A stretch of 64,000 bases of DNA, taken from the NCBI GenBank assembly GCA_002271215.1, contig CP018628.1, positions 1,240,001 to 1,304,000 of the forward strand. The letters are read 5' to 3'. Numbering within the stretch: the first letter of the stretch is position 1; each line of letters opens with the position of its first letter. This stretch comes from Lelliottia jeotgali (GTDB taxonomy: Bacteria; Pseudomonadota; Gammaproteobacteria; Enterobacterales; Enterobacteriaceae). Of the stretch, positions 1 through 8,592 are shown one piece after another. A program made the position numbers and the translations under genes. The notes under the pieces were generated by a model. That model did not search any database. It had not been told where the DNA came from and was given only the letters and a program-made list of their open reading frames with translations.

Positions 1-465
1 ACGATCACGACGTGGTTTAAAGATAAAGGCTTTGGATTTATCAAAGATGAAAACGGTGATAACCGCTATTTTCATGTGATCAAAGTCGCCAACCCTGAGC
101 TGATCAAGAAAGACGCAGCGGTCACATTCGAACCGACGACCAATAACAAAGGCCTCTCTGCTTACGCGGTAAAAGTCGTCCCGGAAAGCAAATATATCTA
201 CATCGCGGGCGAGCGCCTTAAGCTCACGTCGATCAAGTCTTTCCTGGTCTACAGCGAGGAAGTGCCGGCAGATGCCGGAATCGATAAAGAAAATGCTGTG
301 CTGTCGGTGGGCGCTCTGCTGAATAGCATCAGACCAAAATCCGCCGTGAAGCCAGGTGAAATGCGTTCGCTGAAGAAACTGGCGATCACCACCTTCCAGG
401 GAGCGACGCTCATCTTCACAGAAGACGAAATCGACATTGAAGAAACGGTAAAACTCCTCAAGTGA
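1..465 (+). CDS. Cold-shock-domain protein, 5' end cut by window edge
   Basis: The reading frame is open from base 1 to the stop at 465 and gives 154 visible residues, so only the first few codons are missing. The visible N-terminus has a cold-shock RNA-binding fold signature: KGFGFI (RNP1-like, visible residues 9-14) and YFHV a few residues later. The remaining ~90 residues are not a classic Csp and carry no motif I recognise. Csp proteins are ~70 residues, so this is a CSD fused to a C-terminal domain of unknown function. Role inferred: nucleic-acid binding in the cytoplasm. A 13-bp inverted repeat follows the stop. It may belong to the adjacent phage-like remnant or be an ordinary chromosomal gene. 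Confidence 0.75.
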   Translation, partial: TITTWFKDKGFGFIKDENGDNRYFHVIKVANPELIKKDAAVTFEPTTNNKGLSAYAVKVVPESKYIYIAGERLKLTSIKSFLVYSEEVPADAGIDKENAVLSVGALLNSIRPKSAVKPGEMRSLKKLAITTFQGATLIFTEDEIDIEETVKLLK

Positions 466-471
466 TTTTGT

Positions 472-507
472 GCCGAAATTCTGCGCCATCTTCAGCAGAA
501 TTTCGGC
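472..507. terminator. 13-bp perfect inverted repeat between convergent genes
   Basis: GCCGAAATTCTGC at 472-484 is repeated in inverted form at 495-507 with a 10-base loop. It lies between the convergent stops of the cold-shock-domain gene (465) and the 151-residue gene (523). No clear T-run follows on the plus strand; on the minus strand the sequence after the stem is ACAAAATC. It is a plausible bidirectional transcript end, but weak as an intrinsic terminator. Confidence 0.5.
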
Positions 508-522
508 AACGCGGACTGACTC

Positions 523-978
523 TCAGTGTGCCGTGATATAAGGCTCCTTCACAAAATCCGCCAGCAGCCAGACCATATCATGCAGCAATCCCGTTAACTC
601 TTTCTCCACTTTGGATGGCAGCTTTCCACCTTCAACCGCCTGCGTTAGGGCTTGCGCGTAATCCACCATCGTTGCGGTTTCCTGCCACAGATCCGGCACA
701 TTTGAGCTGATTTTCTCACCGGCAATCAGTTGCTCAATAAGATGTGGCGGAAGATCTTTATCGCACAGATCGCGAAGCTGGTTGAGTGAATGTAGCAAGC
801 GCTCGCATAGCGCTTTACGCGTGTTGATGTCCAGGGTTTCGACCAGAACGCAGACGACCGTGGTGCAGGAATCCGCCGCCTCGAATAAATCGACTGTTTC
901 TGGCAAGGGCGCATTGAGCAATTGTTGGATGAAGCTTTCCTCTGATTGTGCGTAAGACAGGGCTGGGATAGTAGCCAT
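523..978 (-). CDS. Hypothetical 151-residue protein, P4-like early-region type
   Basis: A 151-residue, mostly helical, acidic protein beginning MATIPALSYAQSEESF. ATG at 978 has an AGAGGAT ribosome-binding site about 7 bases upstream. No catalytic motif, signal peptide or membrane segment is visible. From memory, P4-family satellite phages carry a small early-operon protein of similar length and style downstream of the immunity-RNA leader, and the 16-bp inverted repeat just upstream fits that arrangement. This assignment is inference; I cannot align it here. It reads toward the cold-shock-domain gene and no other phage gene is in view, so it is probably a remnant. Confidence 0.6.
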   Translation of the reverse strand: MATIPALSYAQSEESFIQQLLNAPLPETVDLFEAADSCTTVVCVLVETLDINTRKALCERLLHSLNQLRDLCDKDLPPHLIEQLIAGEKISSNVPDLWQETATMVDYAQALTQAVEGGKLPSKVEKELTGLLHDMVWLLADFVKEPYITAH

Positions 979-1040
979 TTGGCATCCTCTTTATGCAAAA
1001 AATTAATTAACCACCCTGAGAGTTCCTCCGTTCAGAGGGG

Positions 1041-1114
1041 GGTAGCGCTGGCGGAGGTAGGAATACCGTGCACAAAGAAAACGGCCAGCCTTCGGCTGCT
1101 CCGCCAGCGCTACC
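1041..1114 (-). ncRNA. Candidate P4-type immunity RNA / structured leader
   Basis: A perfect 16-bp inverted repeat (GGTAGCGCTGGCGGAG at 1041-1056, complement at 1099-1114) brackets a 42-base loop that contains a smaller AGCC-TTC-GGCT hairpin. It lies immediately upstream of, and in the sense direction for, the 151-residue gene. P4-like phages control their early operon with a short RNA whose segment pairs with complementary leader sequences; the geometry here resembles that. The exact ends of any RNA cannot be read from the sequence. Confidence 0.35.
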
Positions 1115-1297
1115 GTATGTTTACGGGATATGCGCTGTCGCGAAAAAAATTATCGCTTCATGCCAACGGGTTCCTACGCCCGGTTGCGGATGTCTCGCAA
1201 CGGGTGAACTTTACGACCCTCAAATGGCAAATAAAAGCTTAAACCTTGAATTTCACAAGGTTACTTTTCGATTTGCGAGGCGCTTTCCAGAAACGGG

Positions 1298-1335
1298 CTG
1301 CCGGATGGTGGCTTCGCCTTACCCGGCCTACAAAG
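1298..1335. repeat. REP-like palindrome
   Basis: GCTGCCGGATGGTGGCTTCG followed by CCTTACCCGGCCTACAAA is the enterobacterial REP pattern. It sits just past the 3' end of the leftward ABC operon. Confidence 0.7.
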
Positions 1336-1360
1336 ATGTCACAAATAGGTTTGCACAAAC

Positions 1361-2065
1361 CTACCCCATTCGGTGCTCGCCGTTCAGCATCGCTTTCCGA
1401 TCAAACACCCGCTGAATTTCACCGTGCGCCATAAATGCCGCACGATCGGACATATGGGCAATCACGTCCGCGTCGTGGCTCACCAGCAGATAGGTCATGC
1501 CATGCTGCTGTTTCAGACGGTTGAGTAGATTGAGAATCTCCGCCTGCACCGACATATCCAGCGCCGAGGTCGGCTCGTCGAGCAGCAACAGCTGCGGGCG
1601 CAACAGCAGGGCGCGGGCAATCGCCACGCGCTGACGCTGGCCACCGGAAAGCTGATGCGGATAACGCTGGCCCGCGTCCGCAGACAGTCCCACCTCCTGC
1701 AACGCATCAGCCACTTTCTCCGTGATCTGTGTTTCGCCGTGGATTTTGAGCGGCTCGGTCAGCGTGCGTGAAATGGTGTGGTTTGGATGCAGCGACGCCC
1801 ACGGGTCCTGAAACACCATCTGCACGTTACGACGTAGCGCACCGGTGAATTGTTCCCCAGACGAAAGGTTTTCACCCAGCAGTGACACGTTGCCGCGCCA
1901 CTGACGCTGTAACCCGGCGAGCACGCGCAGAATGGTCGATTTGCCGCAGCCTGATTCACCAATCAGGCTAAAGGTTTCACCTTTTTCGATGGCAAAACTG
2001 GCTGCTGACACTGCCGTTTTTTCGCCAAATGCGACCTGGAGCTGATGAACTTCAACGAGTGACAT
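1361..2065 (-). CDS. ABC importer ATPase, DppF/OppF type
   Basis: A 234-residue ATP-binding subunit. Walker A is GESGCGKST (about residues 36-44), the signature is LSGGQRQRVAIARAL and Walker [14 protein letters not shown] chose MSLVEV at 2065 over a longer upstream start because the extension is non-homologous and overlaps the preceding ATPase deeply. With this start the overlap is 14 bases, normal for translational coupling. It lacks the C-terminal oligopeptide-binding extension of full-length DppF/OppF, so it is a short variant. It is the last gene of a five-gene operon and should pair with the other ATPase to power the two permeases. Substrate unknown. Confidence 0.9.
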   Translation of the reverse strand: MSLVEVHQLQVAFGEKTAVSAASFAIEKGETFSLIGESGCGKSTILRVLAGLQRQWRGNVSLLGENLSSGEQFTGALRRNVQMVFQDPWASLHPNHTISRTLTEPLKIHGETQITEKVADALQEVGLSADAGQRYPHQLSGGQRQRVAIARALLLRPQLLLLDEPTSALDMSVQAEILNLLNRLKQQHGMTYLLVSHDADVIAHMSDRAAFMAHGEIQRVFDRKAMLNGEHRMG

Positions 2066-2876
2066 TGCGCACCTCCTTGCGATCGAGCGTGGGTAGCATT
2101 TGCCCGAAGGTGCTGGCATTTGGGCGGCAGGTCCACAGCGTACGGGTATAGGGATGCGTCGCCTGCGGTAGCTGTTGGGCAGACATTTCATCGACTCTTT
2201 CGCCCTGATACATCACCAGCACGCGGTCGCAATGTTCCGCTACCAGCGGCAAATCGTGGCTAATCAGTAACATCGCCATCTGGCGCTCTTCGCACTGCTG
2301 CACCAGCAGTTCGAGGATCTGATTGCGCAGGCGGGCGTCGAGGGCAGAGGTCGGTTCATCGGCAATCAGTACCTGCGGATTGTTGATGAGCGCAATGGCA
2401 ATCATCACCCGCTGGCCCATGCCGCCGGATAATTCACCGGGATAGCGCGCCAGCACGTTCTGCTCCAGGCCAACGGCGTGGACGATTTCATGGATTCGCT
2501 CAACGCGTTCCTTGCGCGACAACGATTGATGAAGCGTAAGGGACTCTTCCAGCTGCGCGGCGACGCTTTTCACCGGATTGAGCGCATAGCGCGGGTCCTG
2601 AAGCACCATCGCAATTCCGTTGCCGCGAAGGCCCTGCCAGCGACGGTTGTTCATCGTCAGCAGATCGTTGCCCAGCACATTAAGCTGACGGGCGCTCACC
2701 ACGCCGGGCTGGCGCACCAGGCCCATCAACGCTCTGGCAGACATCGATTTACCAGAGCCGGATTCCCCCACTAAGGCGAGTCGTTCATTCCCGAGGGTAA
2801 AACTTAAATTGTTCACCACGCGCGCGGCGGGGTAGTCGATATTCAGCGCATCGACGATAACGCGGGATTCAGTCAT
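2052..2876 (-). CDS. ABC importer ATPase, DppD/OppD type
   Basis: A 274-residue ATPase with Walker A GESGSGKS (residues 37-44), signature [15 protein letters not shown] and Walker [13 protein letters not shown]. The start MTESRV at 2876 is preferred; it overlaps the permease stop by 8 bases. The C-terminus keeps a short region with THPYTRTLW, typical of the oligopeptide/dipeptide ATPase extension. It is an inner-membrane-associated motor subunit, presumably forming a heterodimer with the product of 1361-2065. Members of this family move dipeptides, nickel, opines or metallophores; the sequence does not decide which. Confidence 0.9.
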   Translation of the reverse strand: MTESRVIVDALNIDYPAARVVNNLSFTLGNERLALVGESGSGKSMSARALMGLVRQPGVVSARQLNVLGNDLLTMNNRRWQGLRGNGIAMVLQDPRYALNPVKSVAAQLEESLTLHQSLSRKERVERIHEIVHAVGLEQNVLARYPGELSGGMGQRVMIAIALINNPQVLIADEPTSALDARLRNQILELLVQQCEERQMAMLLISHDLPLVAEHCDRVLVMYQGERVDEMSAQQLPQATHPYTRTLWTCRPNASTFGQMLPTLDRKEVRNVTR

Positions 2877-3702
2877 GCTGTGGCTCCAGAATGTCGCGCA
2901 GGCCGTCGCCCAGCAGGTTAAAGGCCAGGCTGGCGAACAGAATCGCACCGCCGGGAATCGCGGCAATCCACCACTGATCGAAAATTACCTGCATTCCGTC
3001 GGCGATCATCGCCCCCCATTCGGCCATCGGCGGACGCGCCCCAAGCCCAAGGAACCCCAGTCCGGCGGCAGCCAGAATAATGCCCGCCAGATCCAGCGCC
3101 AGCCGCACAATCGCTGACGGCAGACAGAGCGGCAGAATATGTCCAAGCAACAGCCTCCCCCCACGAATGCCCATCATTTCGGCGGCAGCGAGATAATCGC
3201 TATGACGCAGGCGCTGAATTTCGCTGCGTGCCTGACGCGCATAGGCCGGCCAGGTGGTCAGCGCCAGCGCCAGCGCGCCATTCACCAGTCCGGGGCCAAG
3301 CATGGCGACAAACGCAAAGGCAAGGATCAGGCGCGGCATCGACATCACCACATCGGTAAAACGCATCAATACGCGCTCCAGCCAGCCGCCGTAATATCCG
3401 GATAAAATCCCGATCAGCAGCCCGGCGGGCAGGGTAATAACCGTGACTAACGCCACCAGTCCCAGCGCCGGGCGGCTGCCGTAAATCAGGCGTGAAAGCA
3501 GGTCACGCCCAAAACTGTCGGTGCCCAGCCAGTGTTGGGCGTTGGGGGCCTGTAAGCGGGCGGCGGCGTTTTGCCAGTTGGGATCGAGCGGTGCGAGCCA
3601 CGGGGCAAACAGGGCGATCAGCAGCAGCAGGGTGATGGCGATAAGCCCGCAGAACGCAGCGGGAGAGCGGCGCAGTCGGCGCACAAACAGATAGAAAGGC
3701 AT
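2869..3702 (-). CDS. ABC importer permease, DppC type
   Basis: A 277-residue inner-membrane permease. The N-terminus has one strong hydrophobic segment (about residues 17-36) followed by the family motif WLGTDSFGRDLLSRLIYGSR. Later come further membrane segments and an EAA-type loop around YLAAAEMMGIRGGRLLLGHILP. Length matches DppC/NikC proteins. It shares one base with the upstream permease stop/start junction at 3702 and overlaps the next ATPase by 8 bases, so the genes are tightly coupled. Confidence 0.9.
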   Translation of the reverse strand: MPFYLFVRRLRRSPAAFCGLIAITLLLLIALFAPWLAPLDPNWQNAAARLQAPNAQHWLGTDSFGRDLLSRLIYGSRPALGLVALVTVITLPAGLLIGILSGYYGGWLERVLMRFTDVVMSMPRLILAFAFVAMLGPGLVNGALALALTTWPAYARQARSEIQRLRHSDYLAAAEMMGIRGGRLLLGHILPLCLPSAIVRLALDLAGIILAAAGLGFLGLGARPPMAEWGAMIADGMQVIFDQWWIAAIPGGAILFASLAFNLLGDGLRDILEPQHD

Positions 3703-4724
3703 CAGCGCACCCTGGGGTCGGTGGCCCGCACAAGCAGGTCAGTCAGATTATTAATCAGCACAAAACAGACGCCAATCACCAGCGTGCCGCCCATGATGGC
3801 GGTGGTGTCACCCGCGAACAGCGCGGTGGTGAGATAGCGGCCAATGCCCGGCCAGGAGAAGACGGTTTCGGTCAGCACCGCGCCTTCGAGCATGCTGGTG
3901 TACGCCAGGGCGATCACCGTCAGCAGCGTGCTGCGAATATTAGGCAGCACGTGGCGCAGCAGAATCGTCATCTCTCCCGCGCCTTTGGCACGCGCGAGCA
4001 GGATGTACTCTTTGTTCATTTCGCTAAGACACGCCGAGCGCGTCAGGCGCGTGATGCTCGCCAGCGAGTAGTAGGCCAGCAGCAAAACCGGCAGCACCAG
4101 ATGGCTGACGGCGTTTTTGAACGCCGCGCTGTCGCCGGATAACCAGGTATCGATCAGCGCAAAACCGGTACGCGGTTCGACGGTGTATTGCCAGATATCA
4201 TCCAGTCGCCCCGGCCCGGCGCTCCACTGCAGCTTCGCGTAGAACAGCGCCAGCATCAGCAAACCGAGCCAGAAAATCGGCACCGAATTGCCGAGCAGAG
4301 TGAGAGTGCGGATAGCGAGATCCAGCGGTGAACCGGCGAAGCGCGCGCAGAGTACGCCTGCGATCACCCCGAGTACGGAACCGATAATCAGCGCCAGCGT
4401 GGCGAGTTCCAGCGTGGCGGGAAAGGCGTGCAGCAGATCTTGTAATACGGGCTGCCCGGTGGCGCTGGCGGTGCCGAGATCGCCGTGCAACAAGTTCAGC
4501 AGGTAGTGCCAGAACTGTACTGCGACAGATTGATCCAGCCCGAGCTGATGGCGAACCTGGTCGTACGTTGACTGGCTGGCGTGATCGCCGACGATCTGTA
4601 AGACGCGATCAACGGGTGAAAAAGCAGAGAGCGCAAACGTGACGAGCAACAGCCCGAACAGGGTGAGCAGCAGGGTGAAAAGACCCTGAAGAACACGCAT
4701 CACGTGGGTGGATAGAGGTGGCAT
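3702..4724 (-). CDS. ABC importer permease, DppB type
   Basis: A 340-residue permease with an N-terminal membrane segment (about residues 9-32), then VDRVLQIVGDHAS and QLGLDQSVAVQFWHYL, features of DppB/OppB/NikB subunits. The EAA loop is in the segment KEYILLARAKGAGEMTILLR. The start at 4724 has no strong ribosome-binding site; a second in-frame ATG at 4700 is possible. It pairs with the 2869-3702 permease. A BIME repeat separates it from the binding-protein gene, which may help set the higher level usual for binding proteins. Confidence 0.9.
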   Translation of the reverse strand: MPPLSTHVMRVLQGLFTLLLTLFGLLLVTFALSAFSPVDRVLQIVGDHASQSTYDQVRHQLGLDQSVAVQFWHYLLNLLHGDLGTASATGQPVLQDLLHAFPATLELATLALIIGSVLGVIAGVLCARFAGSPLDLAIRTLTLLGNSVPIFWLGLLMLALFYAKLQWSAGPGRLDDIWQYTVEPRTGFALIDTWLSGDSAAFKNAVSHLVLPVLLLAYYSLASITRLTRSACLSEMNKEYILLARAKGAGEMTILLRHVLPNIRSTLLTVIALAYTSMLEGAVLTETVFSWPGIGRYLTTALFAGDTTAIMGGTLVIGVCFVLINNLTDLLVRATDPRVR

Positions 4725-4756
4725 GGGGAGAACGTTATTCCTGAGCTGGCCTTCAA

Positions 4757-4855
4757 TGCCGGGTGGCAGCTACACCTTACCCGGCCTACAAAACCGTGAA
4801 CGTGGACAAAACATCAAACCGTAGGCCGGGTAAGCGCAGCGCCACCCGGCAGTCA
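4757..4855. repeat. Paired REP elements (BIME) inside ABC operon
   Basis: Two REP units face each other: GCCGGGTGGCAGC..CCTTACCCGGCCTAC near 4757-4790 and GTAGGCCGGGTAAGCGC..GCCACCCGGCA near 4821-4854. They lie between the binding-protein gene and the first permease. Such elements often stabilise the upstream mRNA. Confidence 0.85.
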
Positions 4856-4862
4856 GGGCGAA

Positions 4863-6431
4863 TTATTTCGTCACTTTATCGTACCAGACCATATCGGCGT
4901 TCAGCCCCTGCTGATACCCCTTCACGTTATCGCGCACCACGATCTGGGTTTTGCCCTGATCGACGAACACGTACGGCGAGTTGTGCTGCAATTCCTGCTG
5001 CATTTTGGTGTACAGATCCAGGCGCTTTGCCGGGTCCGGTTCAGCCACAGCGGCCAGCGTTGCTTTGTTCAGCTCCGGGATTTTCCAGCCGTTAAGACCG
5101 GCCACCGTACTCGATTTACCGTCGTTCCACGCAAAGGCGCTGGCGTTGGAGTGCGCGTCAAAGTAGTCCGGGATCCACAGGCGAATCGCCGCCTGATGCT
5201 GTTTAGCGCGTACGCGAGCGTACACCTGGCTACCCGCGGCTGGCAGCAGATCGACCTTCACGCCGCCCTGGGCGAAGCTCGCCTGCATCGACTGAGCGAT
5301 GGTGATAAACGGCGGTTTGTTCTCCACGTCCAGCGTGAAGTGCGCGTCTTTAATGCCCGCTTTGGCGAGGATTTCCTTCGCTTTGGCCGGATCGAATTTG
5401 AACGGATTATCTTCCAGCGCGCCCGGCAGGCCGACTGGCAAGAAGCTCTGATGGACGAAATACTGGCCTTTCAGCAGGTCTTTGGTGATGCCGTCGTAAT
5501 CGACCAGCCAGCGCGATGCTTCCCAGAACGCCGGGTTATTCAGCAGCGGGTTAGCGCTGTTTCCGGCGTTAAACACCAGGTAGTTTTGCTCGGCAGACGG
5601 AATGCTCAGTACTTTCACACCGGCTTTACCTTCCAGGGCGCTGATTTGGTCCGCGCCCAGGTCACGGGCCACGTCGGCGTCACCCTGTTGGATCAGCAGG
5701 CGGCGAGAGGCCGGGTCCGGGACGTTTTTGATAATGATGCTTTTAAGCTTCGGCGCGCCGCCAGGGGCGCTGTCATTGGCTTCCAGCACAATGGCTTGAT
5801 GCGGCTGATAGACGCGCATTTTGTACGCGCCGCTGCCCGCCGAGTGCATCTTCAGCCATGCGTTGCCGAAATCGTTGTCTTTCACATTCGCTGAAACCAG
5901 CTTTTCATCGACGATGGAAGCAATCGGCGTAGAGAGAATATTCAGCGCCACCGCCGGGCTGACGTCAGCCGTCCAGCGCAATTCCAGCGTGTGGTCATCC
6001 ACTTTTTTCAGCTGGCTGGCGATATTGCCCGGCTCCCAGCCCAGCACGTTGAGAATAAAGGCCGGGGATTTGTTCAGGGTGATGGCGCGGGTATAAGAGA
6101 AAATCACGTCTTCAGGGCGCAGCGGATTGCCGGAGGCAAATTTGGCGTCAGGTTTGAGTTTGATGGTCAGGGTTTTTGCTGCTGCGTTAGCTTCCCAGCT
6201 TTCGGCCAGAATCGGGGAGATTTTTGCCGGATTATCGCGGTCCGGCTGCACCAGGCGCTGATACAAACTTGGCACGGTCTGGATGCTGGAAAGCTCGTTG
6301 GCTTCAGCGGGATCGAGGCTCACGATATCATCAAGACCCTGAGCGACAACCAGCGTATTCGGCGGAGTAGCGGCATTGGCGGCGGCAGAGAGCACGGCCA
6401 ATACCAGTAACGGCAGCAGTTTTTTAGTCAT
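4863..6431 (-). CDS. Peptide/opine/nickel-type periplasmic binding protein
   Basis: A 522-residue solute-binding protein of the SBP_bac_5 (DppA/OppA/NikA) type. A Sec signal peptide is clear: MTKK, a hydrophobic run, then ANAATPP with cleavage after about residue 20. Family landmarks include SLDPAEANE, the PILAESWE segment and the RPEDVIFSYTRA segment. It is the first gene of the leftward operon 6431-1361, followed by two permeases and two ATPases, so it supplies the substrate specificity. I could not match it to a named E. coli transporter. No Fur box is evident upstream, so nearness to enterobactin genes does not make it a siderophore importer. Confidence 0.9.
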   Translation of the reverse strand: MTKKLLPLLVLAVLSAAANAATPPNTLVVAQGLDDIVSLDPAEANELSSIQTVPSLYQRLVQPDRDNPAKISPILAESWEANAAAKTLTIKLKPDAKFASGNPLRPEDVIFSYTRAITLNKSPAFILNVLGWEPGNIASQLKKVDDHTLELRWTADVSPAVALNILSTPIASIVDEKLVSANVKDNDFGNAWLKMHSAGSGAYKMRVYQPHQAIVLEANDSAPGGAPKLKSIIIKNVPDPASRRLLIQQGDADVARDLGADQISALEGKAGVKVLSIPSAEQNYLVFNAGNSANPLLNNPAFWEASRWLVDYDGITKDLLKGQYFVHQSFLPVGLPGALEDNPFKFDPAKAKEILAKAGIKDAHFTLDVENKPPFITIAQSMQASFAQGGVKVDLLPAAGSQVYARVRAKQHQAAIRLWIPDYFDAHSNASAFAWNDGKSSTVAGLNGWKIPELNKATLAAVAEPDPAKRLDLYTKMQQELQHNSPYVFVDQGKTQIVVRDNVKGYQQGLNADMVWYDKVTK

Positions 6432-6645
6432 AGCGATCCCTGAATGTGAAAATTATTGTGATTGTTTTTGGCATCGCTACGTTAGGCCGGACGAGAAAAT
6501 CTTCAAAGTCTAAATTCTGCTTTGCTTATGCCATCAAGATATAAAGCATACGGATTGGCTATTAAGCGCCAGCCAGAATGGGGGGCTTTTCGCCCGCTTT
6601 TTCGCCTGATATAACAAATGCATGTCATAGCAGGGAGTCAAAGAC

Positions 6646-7341
6646 GTGCCGGAATTAAATCAACATGGTCAAACCGTCAACGATGCGGTGCCCGACTGGA
6701 AAGGGGCGCGGGTGCTCACGCGTACGCCGTTGAACGGGCGATTTTGTCGGCTGGAGCCGCTGGACGCTGCGCGGCACGCCGCCGATCTATTCGCGGCCTA
6801 TGCGCTGGGCGATGACAGCGACTGGACGTGGCTCGCCAGTACGCAGCCGGAAAGCGTCGAGGCCACCGCGCACTGGCTGTTGGGAAAGGTGATGGACGAC
6901 GGACTGGTGCCGTATGCGGTTATCGATCTGCGCACCGAACGCGCCGTTGGTCTGGTCAGCTATATGGCGATTGAACGGCTGATGGGATCGGTGGAGATTG
7001 GTCACGTCACCTGGTCACGGCAGATGAAAAACACTGCAATGGGAACGGAAACCGTCTGGCTGCTGCTGAAAAATGCATTCGAGCACGGCTATCGTCGGCT
7101 GGAGTGGAAATGTGATTCGATGAACGTGGCCTCGCGCAATGCAGCGGAGCGCCTCGGTTTTGTCTGGGAAGGACGCTTGCGCCAGAAGCTGGTGCGCAAA
7201 GGACGTAACCGCGACAGCGATATGCTCTCCATTATTGATACCGAATGGCAGGAGCGTGACGACGAGCTGTGCAGCTGGCTGGCGGCGAATAATTTTGACA
7301 GTGAAGGGCGACAGATTCGGCGCCTGGAGTCCTTCAGATAA
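6646..7341 (+). CDS. GNAT-family N-acetyltransferase, RimJ/RimL-like
   Basis: 231 residues, starting at GTG 6646 with GCAGGGAGTC as ribosome-binding site. RLEPLDAARHAADLFAAY is the typical first helix of the RimJ/RimL-type GNAT fold, and the mid-region NTAMGTETVWLLLKNAFEHG is the acetyl-CoA binding helix. NVASRNAAERLGFVWEGRLR is the conserved C-terminal strand-helix with the family's GF.EG pattern. Predicted to transfer acetyl from acetyl-CoA to an amine; the acceptor cannot be inferred. It is a single gene convergent with the anti-sigma gene. Confidence 0.85.
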   Translation: MPELNQHGQTVNDAVPDWKGARVLTRTPLNGRFCRLEPLDAARHAADLFAAYALGDDSDWTWLASTQPESVEATAHWLLGKVMDDGLVPYAVIDLRTERAVGLVSYMAIERLMGSVEIGHVTWSRQMKNTAMGTETVWLLLKNAFEHGYRRLEWKCDSMNVASRNAAERLGFVWEGRLRQKLVRKGRNRDSDMLSIIDTEWQERDDELCSWLAANNFDSEGRQIRRLESFR

Positions 7342-7347
7342 CCCGCG

Positions 7348-7998
7348 CTAAATCTTGCCGCTGAACAGCACCGGCCCGGTAGGTTGCCCGGTCGGTGAGC
7401 CACCCTGCGGTTCGAGACTGATCGCAATAACGGCGTCGGCGGCAAGAGTCATATGACTAAGCTTCACCTGAGTCGGTGCCTGGCTGTTCAACAGGCCGAG
7501 TGAAACCGGCGTACCTCCGGCAGGGATCAGCCACAGTTGCAGGCTGCTGTTGGGTGTTAATGATGCCGGGCGTAGCGGCGTTAAACTCAGCTGCTGGCGT
7601 TGGCTATCCGCACTGACGACCCATTGTCCGTGCTGCTGTGTATCGTTAAGCACCACCAGTGGCGTCAGTTCAGGTTCACGGGTTGTATACCAGGTGACGA
7701 GCGCCACGGCGGCTAAACCGGCAGCGGCCATCCAGCCGAGATAAGGGCGATTACGCCGCACAGTGGGTTGCGCAGGAAGGTTGATCGCAATTTTCTTCCA
7801 CACGGATTCAGGCGGCTGAACCGGCTTCAGATGGCTGTCGAGGGAGCTAAACATCGTTTCCCAACGCGCGACGCGTTCGGCCAGATCGCGTTCATGCATC
7901 AGCCTCTTCTGAAATCGTAACCGCGCATTGCCCCGCAGCGTACCCAGTGCGTATTCCGCCGCCAGCGCATCATCGCGTTTTTCATTGTGGTCGTTCAT
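7348..7998 (-). CDS. Membrane anti-sigma factor, RskA type
   Basis: 216 residues. The cytoplasmic N-terminus (EYALGTLRGNARLRFQKRL) matches the zinc-less anti-sigma domain of RskA-type regulators. A single membrane segment is at about residues 87-105 (YLGWMAAAGLAAVALVTWYT) and the C-terminal periplasmic domain has the RskA pattern with LQLWLIPAGGTPVSLGLL. ATG at 7998 overlaps the sigma factor stop as ATGA, so the two are translationally coupled. Expected to hold the sigma factor at the membrane until an envelope signal triggers release. The signal is unknown. Confidence 0.85.
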   Translation of the reverse strand: MNDHNEKRDDALAAEYALGTLRGNARLRFQKRLMHERDLAERVARWETMFSSLDSHLKPVQPPESVWKKIAINLPAQPTVRRNRPYLGWMAAAGLAAVALVTWYTTREPELTPLVVLNDTQQHGQWVVSADSQRQQLSLTPLRPASLTPNSSLQLWLIPAGGTPVSLGLLNSQAPTQVKLSHMTLAADAVIAISLEPQGGSPTGQPTGPVLFSGKI

Positions 7999-8549
7999 AG
8001 GCCTACACATTCCCGGAGATGTTCCATCGCGCGGCGGACCCAGCTTTTGACCGATCCAATCGGCTGTTGCAGCCAGTCTGCGATATCGCTGTGGGACATT
8101 CCCTGATAATACGCGAGCGTGATGCTCTGACGCTGGTCGTTGCTAAGGTGTCCAAGGCAATGGCGCAGACGTTCCGCCTGGGCGTCGTCATGCCAGTTAT
8201 TCCTGTCGTCGTCCGCGTGGATCTCAAGCTGGTCGGTATACTCTTCCTCGCGGTTAGCCGCGCGAGCTTGCCCACTGCGCAGCCAGTCGATACAGCGGTT
8301 GCGAACAATATGGGTCAGCCAGGTCATGGGGGCGCTGAGCGTGGGGTCGTAGGATCCTGCTTTGCTCCAGACGGTGATGAAGCAATCATGCAGCACTTCT
8401 TCCGACCAGGCGCGCTGGCGCAACATACGCAGGGCGACGGCAAAGAGATGCGGTGACGTTAGCCGGTACAGCTGTTCAAATGCGCGGCGATCGCCTTTCG
8501 CGACCGCCTGCATTAATCTAACGTGCTGTTCTGTCAGCGCATTATCCAT
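7995..8549 (-). CDS. ECF sigma factor, SigK-like
   Basis: 184 residues with region 2 (AFEQLYRLTSPHLFAVALRM and SEEVLHDCFITVWSKAGSYD, then MTWLTHIVRNRCIDWLR) and region 4 (LSNDQRQSITLAYYQGMSHS, then IADWLQQPIGSVKSWVRRA). It is a short extracytoplasmic-function sigma factor of the kind paired with RskA anti-sigmas. It lies 43 bases after the fasciclin gene and is coupled to the anti-sigma gene, so fasciclin-sigma-antisigma is probably one operon controlling its own expression. E. coli K-12 has no counterpart at this locus. Confidence 0.9.
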   Translation of the reverse strand: MDNALTEQHVRLMQAVAKGDRRAFEQLYRLTSPHLFAVALRMLRQRAWSEEVLHDCFITVWSKAGSYDPTLSAPMTWLTHIVRNRCIDWLRSGQARAANREEEYTDQLEIHADDDRNNWHDDAQAERLRHCLGHLSNDQRQSITLAYYQGMSHSDIADWLQQPIGSVKSWVRRAMEHLRECVGL

Positions 8550-8592
8550 ATTTTTCCCGGATGTCCTGTTTTCCCATCCGAAGTATAGACAA

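Larger units (their letters stand above)
979..1360. other. Gene-free region left of ABC operon
   Basis: About 380 bases with no convincing gene. It holds the leader and ribosome-binding site of the 151-residue gene, the 16-bp inverted repeat at 1041-1114, a CCTTG...CAAGG repeat near 1246-1262 and a REP-like element near 1298-1335. Short open frames across it lack coding character and ribosome-binding sites. Confidence 0.6.

Noticed and set aside
946..1434. Overlapping short plus-strand frames near the P4-like leader
   Set aside because: They cross inverted repeats and a REP and overlap the 3' end of an ABC gene; no coding signs.
4983..5894. 303-codon open frame antisense to the ABC binding protein
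   Set aside because: No recognisable fold; the binding protein is a clear family member.
6432..6645. Fur box for the ABC operon
   Set aside because: The A+T-rich stretch near 6440 does not match Fur hexamers.
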